Below, one piece after another: positions 16,858-27,500 of a stretch of 64,000 nucleotides of DNA. The notes below the pieces were generated by a model. The model saw only the letters and a list, made by a program, of their open reading frames with translations, ran no database searches and was not told the origin of the DNA. Numbering within the stretch: position 1 is the first letter of the stretch; each line of letters opens with the position of its first letter. A program made the translations under genes and the position numbers. Origin of the DNA: JAMZMI01 sp049115715 (GTDB lineage Bacteria > Bacteroidota > Bacteroidia > Cytophagales > Cyclobacteriaceae); contig JAGDZQ010000007.1 in NCBI GenBank assembly GCA_049115715.1, positions 1-64,000 on the forward strand, given 5' to 3'.

Positions 16858-19344
16858 CTAATTCGAGATTGAGATATAACTCGAATATCTATAATCGTCC
16901 TTTTTAATAGAGTCTGCTTTATCACTTAGTCGATTAAATGCGCCTACAGTGTCTTGCAAACTTTTCGAAAGTAAAAACCCCTCTCGCTGAAACCTTGAAG
17001 TAACCAAATTGAAGAGTCCTATGTATCTGGTTATTATCAAGAGTGTCTTTTGATTCAGATCTTTAAAAAAACGTTCTCTATCTGGAATGAGATAAAAATC
17101 AGAATCGTTTTCATAGATCTCCTTTAAGTTCATTCTAAACTGATCTAGATACGTGATGTGCTTAGATATGAGGTCGCTATAGAACATCCTGTTGTTAATA
17201 GCCAGATTATCAGTTTCGAATTCATTTATGGCATTTGGTGAATCAAAATTGTTGGTAAAAAACTTTGTTATAGAGGTTATACAATCATTCACTCTCTTGA
17301 ATACCTTACTAGTAGGTTCTTCGAAATCAAATTTAAATTCTCCACCCTCAAATTTATACCCTACGTATGAAGATAGTGGTCTGGAATTGTCTACAAAATG
17401 CGAATAGTACTCGAAATGCTTAATTACATGGGTTATTAGATATTCGGCGTTTGCATTGTAGAAAAACCGAATATTCTTTAATTCTCCAAACGTGCTAGAA
17501 TCTCCACCAAAAAAATCGCTTAAATCTTTATTAAAATCTAAGAATTTCCCTGCTCTTTTAACACCATCTTCATCTTTAAAACTTGTGTCTTTATAGCAGC
17601 TTAGTAAGTGTCCCCAGTCGTCAATCTCTTCATGAAAAACAGCATTAAAAAAGTCCTCAAAGTCTTCAACACTATAATTTTCCATATAGGGTGACTTCTG
17701 AAATCTTGATAGAATCTCATATAGACTAACTCCCTTTGTTGCAATCGAATCAACATCTTTGAAATTTTTCCTATCGGGGTTCTTATTTGAAGCGTTAATA
17801 ATAAATGTAAGAATGAGCCTTTTCAAGCTACACCTTTCCTTTTCAATATCTTTATTGAAAGTAATAAATAAATATTCTACTGCCTTCTTGAGATCTGATG
17901 ATTTTCGTTTTTCAAGCAATGATAAAAAATGGAAAATAAAAACTCCTTTCCGAAGATAGTCAGCATTCAGTCTATCGAAATATTTGAATGAATCCGATAT
18001 TCCTTGTTCTTTTATAAGGTCACTAATATAAGTTCGGTTCCCATTTAAAAGTTTGAAAATCTTATTAAAATCCTCAGCCTCATTCTTTCCTGTAAAATGA
18101 ATCCGTGATACTTCTCCCTCCTTCTTGTTAACTTTTGTATTTAAAAAATGGGTAAAGCTTTCAATTATCTTGATTCGAGAGTCTGGTTTAATAGAAACTC
18201 TTTTGCATATCTGTGAGTAGAAATCAAGTCGTTGAGATAATATCTTTGGTGAGTTCTTTATTGTCGAAATCATAAAGGTTTTACCATAATCATGCCTTTC
18301 CCTTTCGTTTTGAGACTTGCTATATTTCTTTTTATGAATGTTTATTGCATTTATCAGATTTGCTGTGCGATAAGAAAAAATAATTGACACGTCATCTGTC
18401 TGGATATTCCCTAGCTTTTCTCTTACCTTGATTAAAGTCAAAAACTTCAAAAATCCATCTATATATTCCGCACTATTCGAATAGGCGAGAGCTGAGAGAT
18501 GCGAACGAATGTCATCCAAATTATCAAAAATCAGGATTAACTTATGCCTCGATTTCTCAGATATGCTATTACTCTTAAGGCTATCTCTGTTCTGATAAAT
18601 TAAAAAGAGTATTATGAAACAAAGTAGCTTGCCCATTTCATCATCTCCCAGCTGAATTATCTTATCATCAATCTCTGAGTAGAACTGACGCCTCTTGGCT
18701 GTGTTTCCTGACGCCTCATAATACTCCTCAGTCTCAAGTCTAAAAAAAGTAAGAAATGATTCAAAAATATAAGAGTAATTACGATCCTGATCAATGTCAA
18801 AATGTGCCCCAAATCCTATTTCATCTTCACAAAAAACCACAAACTCATTCAGTTTTTTCACATTATCATCAAAGTTTTCACTTCTTGATTTATCTGGATT
18901 TTTGGGAAGGATATAAAGATTGAAAAAGTACAGACATTTGTGTTTCAGACTATGAGCGTTTTCAAAAGCATTGCCACCGCTTCCTTTTTTAAAATCAAAG
19001 TCTATGTATTTCCAGTTAATCGCATGATCATGATTTTTTGTGCAAAATTGTAAGTACTTCAAAAAGGTAGACTTACCATTCTTACCATAACTATGGAGAA
19101 AGTGAAATCTATAATTATTTGAGATAGAATTGACCAAGCCCTCGAGCGCATTATCTATCAAGTCATTGGTACTGTAGAAATATTTGAAGAAGTCCTCCTC
19201 CGTAAAAGGATCAAAAACATCCCCATAACTCATGTCCAAAATATTCTCAATCAGGCTAAGGTTGTCAAGTGTATTAACACCTTTTAGTTTAATGAAGCTA
19301 TCAAGAACCTGATTAGGTACTTTCTGATTTGACAGTGAAATCAT
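16858..19344 (-). CDS. Large P-loop NTPase of unknown function
   Basis: I do not recognise a named family for this 828-residue protein. A Walker A-type loop, HSYGKNGKST, is at 84-93 and a Walker B-type strand, LILIFDNLDD, at 269-278. Then comes DVSIIFSYRTANL (318-330), which resembles the sensor strand of STAND/AAA-type NTPases. The remaining 500 residues are mostly helical, Lys/Asp/Phe/Tyr-rich and without clear motifs. No signal peptide or membrane span is seen. Its start overlaps the stop of a small membrane protein gene by four bases (ATGA). The gene looks more AT-rich than its neighbours. This layout suits an accessory, possibly defensive, two-gene cassette; that is inference only. Confidence 0.7.
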   Translation of the reverse strand: MISLSNQKVPNQVLDSFIKLKGVNTLDNLSLIENILDMSYGDVFDPFTEEDFFKYFYSTNDLIDNALEGLVNSISNNYRFHFLHSYGKNGKSTFLKYLQFCTKNHDHAINWKYIDFDFKKGSGGNAFENAHSLKHKCLYFFNLYILPKNPDKSRSENFDDNVKKLNEFVVFCEDEIGFGAHFDIDQDRNYSYIFESFLTFFRLETEEYYEASGNTAKRRQFYSEIDDKIIQLGDDEMGKLLCFIILFLIYQNRDSLKSNSISEKSRHKLILIFDNLDDIRSHLSALAYSNSAEYIDGFLKFLTLIKVREKLGNIQTDDVSIIFSYRTANLINAINIHKKKYSKSQNERERHDYGKTFMISTIKNSPKILSQRLDFYSQICKRVSIKPDSRIKIIESFTHFLNTKVNKKEGEVSRIHFTGKNEAEDFNKIFKLLNGNRTYISDLIKEQGISDSFKYFDRLNADYLRKGVFIFHFLSLLEKRKSSDLKKAVEYLFITFNKDIEKERCSLKRLILTFIINASNKNPDRKNFKDVDSIATKGVSLYEILSRFQKSPYMENYSVEDFEDFFNAVFHEEIDDWGHLLSCYKDTSFKDEDGVKRAGKFLDFNKDLSDFFGGDSSTFGELKNIRFFYNANAEYLITHVIKHFEYYSHFVDNSRPLSSYVGYKFEGGEFKFDFEEPTSKVFKRVNDCITSITKFFTNNFDSPNAINEFETDNLAINNRMFYSDLISKHITYLDQFRMNLKEIYENDSDFYLIPDRERFFKDLNQKTLLIITRYIGLFNLVTSRFQREGFLLSKSLQDTVGAFNRLSDKADSIKKDDYRYSSYISISN

Positions 19345-19685
19345 AATTTTTCAATCTTATCTATTAATTCCTTTCCTTGCTTTAAATTGATACTCTTATC
19401 TTGATCAGAATTCAAAAAAGATTTCACCTCGTTTTCTAAATCGGACAAACCCATTTTCCTAATTCGACCCTTTGTATACTCACTCAAAAAAGGCGATCCT
19501 TTTTGCTTCCCATCATACATTTTCTCCTGAATTAGTTTCATCAGGGCGTTTAAATCGGAATTAATAATATCCTTCTTCCTTAATCTATTCTGAATCAAAA
19601 AGAAGGTTACTAAAGCGGAAGCGGAAGGAAGCAAAACTTTAAAAAGAATTCCATCTACAAATAGATTAGTCCAAAAATTATCCAT
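19341..19685 (-). CDS. Small single-span membrane protein, partner of the NTPase
   Basis: This 114-residue protein has one hydrophobic span near residues 10-31 (GILFKVLLPSASALVTFFLI), followed by basic residues (QNRLRKK) and a soluble helical tail of about 80 residues. The positive charges after the span suggest a cytoplasmic tail. It is first in the two-gene unit and its stop overlaps the NTPase start by four bases, implying a 1:1 or coupled product. It could anchor or sense for the NTPase at the inner membrane. No known family is recognised. Confidence 0.7.
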   Translation of the reverse strand: MDNFWTNLFVDGILFKVLLPSASALVTFFLIQNRLRKKDIINSDLNALMKLIQEKMYDGKQKGSPFLSEYTKGRIRKMGLSDLENEVKSFLNSDQDKSINLKQGKELIDKIEKL

Positions 19686-19897
19686 ACAATAGAATCTAGC
19701 GGTGTATCAACTAGCTATGATATTATCAAATTTTCGTAAATAATAGAAGTAGGTGAGAAATTTTTCTTTCCAATCGACTGATTTATAGAAATACTACAAA
19801 AAAATACACGTTTAATTAAATCAGCACTGATTAAAATACCTCTAAAAATTTAGACAATATTGTAAATACAGAAGAAATGGTTAGCCTAACAGACAGG

Positions 19898-20827
19898 TCA
19901 CTTCTCAGTTAATAGAAATACCCCTTTCACAATCTCCTCCGGATGACTCCATGGAATAAAGTGATTCCCCCCTTCTAAATAGTTAATCGTAACAAGTGAG
20001 TCTGATAGCATCTTAGATGCAAATTCAGCATTCTCTTTAGGTACCAGCGAATCTTTTGTTCCTTGAATTACCACAGTTGGTATTTGTATGTTCTTCCACA
20101 ATGGAAGCATACTTGTGAGTTCTTCTTTCAGCGGTAAAATTTCCTCATTGCTAACCCACAAATCTTTTGGAGTCATAGCTCTAACTACCTTGATCTGAAC
20201 CCAAGTACGGTACCATTCATACTTTTCCATCTCTGGATCTATAGATGGAGCAACCATAACCATTCCCTGAATCAACTCAGGATAATCCATAGCAAGTCTT
20301 GCTATGACTGGTCCTCCTAAAGAGTGGCCAATCATTATTTTTTCTTGATGAGTAAATTGACCGATTACTTTACTCAAAAGGTATGCCTGTTTTTGCATAG
20401 ATTTCTCTGGTCTTCCATAGTCCGAATGTCCAAAACCAGACCTATCGACCGAAATCATATCAAATTGATCAAGTAGCGAATCATTTTTAAAGAAATCAAT
20501 AAAAGCACTCCAAGAGCCGGGAGAACCATGAACGAAAACCAACAGTTTATCCTTGCCTTGATCTGTATGGACATAATGAATATTGCTAGAATCAACTTTT
20601 AAATGAGATGAAATGGGAATGACTTTTTCATTTTCAAAAGCGTCAACGAATTCTTCATCGGACATCCGAAATTGAATGCACGAACAAATGCATATGGAAA
20701 TCAAAGCGGCAATGAAATAACGTATAATCGAAAAACGAATCAGAAAGGCTAATGTTTGGTCATGTATACTATAAAAGCACTTTCTTTGCTGAACTGAAAT
20801 TATCCGTCCATGAATTATTTCTATCAA
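19898..20827 (-). CDS. Alpha/beta hydrolase, probable lipoprotein
   Basis: The hydrolase fold is clear: VFVHGSPGSWSAF forms the oxyanion region, the nucleophile S169 sits in GHSLGG, the acid is in VIQGTKDSLVP and the His in GGNHFIPWSHPE. A hydrophobic segment (FIAALISICICSC) near residues 38-51 ends in a lipobox-like ICSC, so the mature protein may be a lipoprotein. The only ATG ahead of it, at 20827, overlaps the divergent rsmE start by 18 bases and leaves a long N-terminal leader; the true start may be a later non-ATG codon. The substrate is unknown. Confidence 0.78.
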   Translation of the reverse strand: MIEIIHGRIISVQQRKCFYSIHDQTLAFLIRFSIIRYFIAALISICICSCIQFRMSDEEFVDAFENEKVIPISSHLKVDSSNIHYVHTDQGKDKLLVFVHGSPGSWSAFIDFFKNDSLLDQFDMISVDRSGFGHSDYGRPEKSMQKQAYLLSKVIGQFTHQEKIMIGHSLGGPVIARLAMDYPELIQGMVMVAPSIDPEMEKYEWYRTWVQIKVVRAMTPKDLWVSNEEILPLKEELTSMLPLWKNIQIPTVVIQGTKDSLVPKENAEFASKMLSDSLVTINYLEGGNHFIPWSHPEEIVKGVFLLTEK

Positions 20828-21514
20828 CCCGAAATCTCAAACGAAGGGCACCTACTTGATGGTGAGGAATTTATCCATTGCACCAAAGTTTTGCGTAATA
20901 AACAAGGTGACCGAATTGGCATACTCGATGGAAAGGGTGGTTTTTATACGGTTGAGATTGGTAGTATTTCGGGTAAAAAATGTGATTTTAGGATACTTGA
21001 AGAGTCAAGAAAATCAGCTAAAAAATTTCATCATCATATCGCGATAGCTCCGACCAAGAACATTGATCGAACGGAGTGGTTCGTGGAGAAAGCATGTGAA
21101 CTAGGTGTGGATGAAATCAGCTTTATTCTCACAAAGAATTCTGAAAGAACCAAATTGAGAATTGATAGGCTCGAGAAAAAAGCACTAAGTGCTTTGAAAC
21201 AATCCAAGAGCGGATATTTGACTCAGATTAATGAATTGATCAAGTTTCCAAAATTTATTGAATCTGTCAGCAATATTCAATGCGCTAAATACATTGCATA
21301 TGTAGAATCAGAGCTCCCCTATTATACGGACTCACTACAACCTGATAAAACCATTCTCACACTGATAGGCCCTGAAGGAGATTTTAACCCTACGGAAGTT
21401 CAACTAGCCTTGGAAAATGGATTTGAAAAAATCTCGCTTGGATCTAATACACTACGTACCGAAACCGCAGGATTGGCTTCTTGTCAATTTGTGAATTTTA
21501 TAAATCGCTATTAG
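20810..21514 (+). CDS. rsmE: 16S rRNA (uracil-1498-N3)-methyltransferase
   Basis: RsmE methylates N3 of U1498 in 16S rRNA using S-adenosylmethionine. The 234-residue protein has the N-terminal PUA-like part (MNYFYQPE, FIHCTKVLRNKQGD) and the SPOUT knot: TLIGPEGDFNPTEV, then ISLGSNTLRTETAG near the end. Length and motifs fit the family. It overlaps the divergent hydrolase start by 18 bases and its stop overlaps that of the giant surface protein by four. Confidence 0.93.
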   Translation: MNYFYQPEISNEGHLLDGEEFIHCTKVLRNKQGDRIGILDGKGGFYTVEIGSISGKKCDFRILEESRKSAKKFHHHIAIAPTKNIDRTEWFVEKACELGVDEISFILTKNSERTKLRIDRLEKKALSALKQSKSGYLTQINELIKFPKFIESVSNIQCAKYIAYVESELPYYTDSLQPDKTILTLIGPEGDFNPTEVQLALENGFEKISLGSNTLRTETAGLASCQFVNFINRY

Positions 21515-24500
21515 TCTTTAACAACAATTCTCATCATTTTAGAATCCTCACCTTGTGTTACGAATAGCAAGTAAATGCCTTGAGGTAATTCATTATCAGA
21601 ATCCAAACTAAATACTGGTGTAAGGTCATCGCTTTCAATTATTCTGTTGAAATGTACTCGACCATCCAAGCCTATGATTTGAAATTTAATCGGAGAAATC
21701 TGATCACCACTTCTCCACACTACTTTCATTTCATTTAATGGAGATGGGTTTGGGTATACATCTATGCTAAGTGCAGCTCGACTTTTATTATGTACAAAGA
21801 CGGTTGGTGAATATTCAAATTCTCCATCAAAATCAACTTGCCTGAACCGATAATAGATCAAGCCAGAAAGCAGCTCACGGTCGAAAAACTCATAATCAAT
21901 TATATCAGTTGTACTTCCATTTCCCTTCACCTCACCTATGACTTCAAAATACTCCCCATCTAAAGACCTTTCAATCTCAAAATGACTATTGTCAATTTCA
22001 GTTGCAGTCTGCCAGCTAAGCCTAACCTTTGAATCTACAATTTCCCCTATGAAATAGGTAAGTGTAACAGGAAGAGTCGACTCCTTCGCCTCCGCTATAG
22101 CAAATTGGTTAACTGAGAAATGTACCGTATTTTCCGACGTGGCTGTTCCTGCAGACATTGAACCCGAAACGCTTCCACCCTGATTCTCCCATCTGGAATT
22201 TCCTCCACTCCATAGCGCCACTCTTAGATCACCCTCACTTGAATGCGAATTGTGAGATCCATATGTCAATCGTACCTGAGAGGTATTTGCACCGTCGCTT
22301 TCTATTCTCCAGCGATCATTTGGTTGAATATTAGTAATGGGGTTAAACCCTGATCCCGGATCCGAATTATCAAATGAATTCGAAGGATATACATCCATAT
22401 CCGTAAAGTACTCTGCTGTCCAGTTTTGCCCTCCAGTACCAACATTTATTATTGTAGCTGGAGAGTATCGTGTAGGCTTTCCTATTGGAAATCTGAAATT
22501 GGAGGTTGCATCGACGGACTGCTTTGTAATAGGGCCAGTAACAAAACTCTGCGGTCCAGCACCGGTCCAATCCCCTGAAGACGTCAGCGTCAATGTTTCT
22601 GTCATGGTGGTGTTGACAAATCCATCTATAAAAGTCAAATTCCCCTCAATCTCAACATCCCCGCTATTGACGACTATACCCAGTCCGGAAGAATTATTCA
22701 CAGTTACATCCTGAAATGCTGAAGCTCCCGTAAAATCTCCGTCTATGTTTTGTGAAGAAGAGCCGTCGAATATTACTGTGGTACCGTTCAAGGTAAGTGA
22801 ACCACTGGAAAAGGTCATATCATCGGAAATATTCACAGTAGTACTGGTCGATCCGGTAAATGAGCCTCCTGAAAGGATGAAATCCCCATTCACATCAAGT
22901 ACAGAACTATTTATCAATGAAACAGAGCCAGATTGAATTTCCAATCTGTCTGTATCGGCATCACCAATGCTATAGGTTTGACCAGAATTAAAAGACACAG
23001 CAGGTCCATTGATAATTAAGGAATCACAAACGCTTAAGGCATTATTTGGCATATTTCGAGTTCCCGAACCATCGAAAATAACTTTCCTGATTTGTGAAAT
23101 CCCAGATAATACGTTGTAAGTGGCTGTCCCTGAATACTGGAGAGTACCTCCATCACAAGCCAAAAAGGAAGAGTATTCTCCTGTTGGCAACAACTCTGTA
23201 TCTGTAAGTACAATCGTTCCATTTCCGGTTACGTTTCCTAACCTCACATTCGTCACACCTGATGGCACCCTCAGAACTCCTCCAGCCTCGATTTGTGTGG
23301 AATAAAGGCGAACATTGGAAATGTTAAGTGTAAGTTCATCGCCCGAACGAATAATCACCTGCGCCCCTATTGGTCCTACTCCATCTGTAACTGTTGGGGA
23401 GCCATTCAATGGGTTCCAATTTGCTGATGCACTGTAGTTTCCTGATCCGGAAAAACTTGTTTCATACTCAGCTAATTCATCGGGAAGTGATCCTTCAATA
23501 TCATTTGTCATTCCATTGGTACTACCTAAACCGGCTGTGTAATCCCCAGTTATTTCCGCAAAGGTCACCCCGCTACCCTGATCTAGGGGAACAATAAAAG
23601 ACTGGCTGGCTCCAAGAAAATCTGTTGGCAAAAACTTATCCCAAGTGGAATTATTTGAGAGTATTCTTCCTGAAATGAAATTTGATGTGTCTGACTGAGT
23701 TGCCAAGATATCGTCATGATCGTAGAAAAAAGTGGCACTACCTTGTACTCCTGTTGTGCCAGTAGCCTGTACCACCCAGTAGTACTGAAGGCTATTTTGA
23801 GTATCGTCTATTTCAGTCTCAGCTGGCATCAGAGCTGTTTCATCATTATCAACAATAGTGGGGTGTCGCTCATTGGCAGGACGCACTCTTATACTTCCAG
23901 CCGTTGCACCAGCATTGATAGCAAAGCTCACCGCGGTATATTTCAACTCTCCCACAGGATAAAAAATGGTAGTATCGGCATCTACGCCAAGAAACTCCAC
24001 CACAAAACCATTATCAGTAAAAGAGCTATTCGTTTGAACCATATTGTTCAAATTAAATGGTGAAACAGCCGTAATGGTTGATCCTTCTTTCATAGTCACA
24101 AGGCTTCCCCCGATATTGAATACTCCTCCTGCCAATCTCAAATTCTCTGTAATGTCAAAGTCAAAACCGTTTCCATCCGGAATATCAACTCCATTGGAAT
24201 TACTTATTGTGATTGTTCCAAGTGATACTATTTCATTAGACTTACCATAAAGGTTCTGCCCGAATGTTCCGCTAAACACAAGTCCGCTTCCAGAAACATT
24301 GGTTAGCGTGCTCTCAATGTAGGCATCATTCATAAGGTCAATGGTATTGGAACCTATATCCAAAGTTCCATTAAGCACTCTCAGGTCATTCCCCAAAGAC
24401 AAGTTCACGCCTGAGGTACTCGTACCCGTCCCTGTTTTCGTCAGGTCAAACAAAGTGAAAGTACCTGAACCCGAAATTGATTGAGAAGAGGAATTATTCA

Positions 24501-27500
24501 AAATCGTAGTGCTGGAATTATTTGTGTAAGTTCCATTATTAGTAAAATCTCCTTTGATTGTAACATCCAAACCATTCGCTAATACAGTTTGACTTGGGTT
24601 TATCGTCAGGCTACCTGTAGTTAAAGGTTGTACATAAACTCGAACGTCCGGAAGGTTAATGGAATTTGCAACGACTAAATTATCAAACTCAATTGCTGAC
24701 TTAATATTGAAATAGTTTGATCCATAATTTGATCCCAGGTTCTCAAAAATGGTAATCGTGGAGCCTGTCAAATTATAGGTATCCGGATCAAGCTCTAAAG
24801 ATTCATTTGCGTCCCCTGCGACTCCTCTCTGAATATTGAAAGTTCCTCCTGTAATAGTAAACTCACTTCCTGAATTTAATACTTCGAAAGCTGCTCTGGA
24901 AGATGTGGATGCACCATCCGTCGCAATATCTACGTCACCTCCTGATTGCCTATATTTCAACACTCCAGAGGTACTACTGGTGGCTCTTCTTATCTGACCT
25001 CCAACCTCCAAAGTTCCAGAGGTGACTTCTATTAATGCAGAACCGGTTGTGGAATACTCAATATCTGTAGTGCCCAAATCAACTGTTCCTCCATTTACTC
25101 GAAGCAAGCCATCAAGAATAACAACCGAATTAGCTGTTGTAATAGTACCAAGAGATACCTCTAATCCTGATCCTGCGGGAATAGTAAAATTAACTCCATC
25201 AGTTAATTCCTCATTGATCAATGAATTATTGAAAACAAGTTTCCCCTTATTAAGCTCTATTGCTTGAGGGACGACCGTATTACTCCCATTCAGGCTGAAC
25301 GTGTGGTTAAATGTAAATGAATTAGTAGTATCTGTCCCTGCATTCATCAGTATACGATACAGTTCAGGAACCAATAAAGCGCCCCCTCCTGTGTTATTGA
25401 TAATCGTTGAGTGACTTCCGGTACCCGCTAGTTCTAATATAACTCCTCCTCCGCCAACATTGGCATAAAGATCAATTACAGGATTGGCTCCATCCACTCC
25501 ATCACCTCTTTCATCAACTACTAAATCTCCGCCTAAAATGATTTTATGTTCAATAGATGCATTTTCATCAATTCTCAACTCTGCCTGCTCTCCATGCCCT
25601 GCAGATGATCCTACTAAAAGGCCTAGATCTCCTGCCACATTTAATGTCCAGGAACCCGTTTCAGGAAATTCTAGAATTGCATCATTGTTGGAACCGATAG
25701 AGACATTTCCTAATACCTCGATTGTTTCTGTATCTCCATCTTCCAGCATCAAATCCAGTCTTGACCTCAACTTGAGATCAGAATTGACTAAAACACTATG
25801 TGATAATACAACTCGATAAGTAGGTGTTCCTGGTTTATTACCTGATGAGTTTCCAGCAATGGTCAAGTTTGGAAAAACACTAAATGTCGTAGGTAGGGTA
25901 AGAATTGTTCCTGTATTATGAGACTTGAATTGAAACTCATTCGTTGATATTCCTGACCATTGACCCAAATCAGCCGCCAATGTATAAGTAGATGGCGCTA
26001 TCTCTCTGATTATTGTTGCACTTGTTCCTTCTGTTCCTTTGACAACACCCAGATCAACTGAATTCAAATCTCCGTTAGTCTGAATAACAAGATTTGCTTT
26101 ATTTCCACCTCCAAATACTGTCTCTGCAACAGCAATATCATCCGGATGTGATGCATCTTCGCTTATAACTACTGTATGCGTAGCATCAGAGGTGCTTCTA
26201 GCTATAACTGCTACATCTCCTGCCTGAGGGTAATCGGAGGCTGATGCGCCCTCATGACTGTCGGTTGACCATGTAGCATTTACATGCCAATCGCCATCTT
26301 GACGAGAATAGTATATTTCAACTGAACCAGCAAACCTTCCTGCAACTCCTGCGGTATAGTTTGCATTTTCTAAAGTAAATCCACCACCTCCATCAGCGTC
26401 AAATGTTATTGCATTGATATTCATATTTAAGTTGGACTGCATCTCAGATGACCTAGTATAAGGCGATTCATCCAGGACTTTGCCCGGAACATAATTGCCT
26501 TCATCTGTTGCATCATCATCGGAAGCGTCATAAGTAAATTCATATTGAGTGGTTGGTAGCGAGCTAAACTCCCGATGGCTTACTTTCCAATAGTAACTGA
26601 GGATATTACCACCAGAAATATCCGTTGTGCCTAATTCGCTATCTACTGGATTTATTGATAAATAGCCATCATCGGAAGCGGCAATGGCACTGAGATTCGC
26701 TAATACCGGAGTATATCTTACTGTAGCATTTGCATCGGTCCCAATTGGGTAAATTATAACCGAGGGATCTGCCGTCTCTCCATCAAAGTAATATTCAAGT
26801 CCTCCATCAGATGCATTACCATCAGTTTGGATCATCAAAGTATTAGTGAAGGAGCTGTTAGTTTGAATATCTGCATTAGAAGTCAGCTTAAAGGTATTTA
26901 TATCAAATACACCAGCATCTAATGTAAGGGTATCCACTCCTAAATCTCCATCAAGCGATACACCATTGGCATTGTCTATTTCCAAGTCATAAATCATTCC
27001 CGAAATTGACGTTATTGATTGAGCAGAACCACCATTCATATATATGCGCCCGGTACTTCCAGAAACACCTATTGTATCCAAAATATTGATGGCTCCATTC
27101 ACGGTTACATCATACGATCGAGGATTAAATTTTCCATTTTTTATGTTCAATAAATTATTGATTGAGACTGCATTGGTAGCACCATTGTCAATTGTAAGTG
27201 CCGTCTCAAAAAGATTTTTGTCAACTATTAGTGTATCAAGTGTGAGCGTTGCTCCTGTTTGAATATTGAGAGCAGAGGAGCCAGCACCTTTAAAAGTCAG
27301 TTCCATTCCTGTCAAGTCGACAGTAGCCCCATTATCAACAATGAGAGCCCCAATTATATCAACATCAAATCCACTTGCGTCGAAGCTAGTACCATTCCCC
27401 CCGGTATTGTCCACTCTAAGATCATTGATAATCGTCAATCCGGAAGGGGTCAAGGTCGTTTCGCCTGCGCCAGTACCAGAACTCCCACTTGATACTCTTA

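Noticed and set aside
23716..24063. 115-residue frame opposite the giant surface protein gene, and many similar ones from 22.3 to 27.7 kb
   Set aside because: They are antisense shadows of a long, clearly coding frame with recognisable domains.
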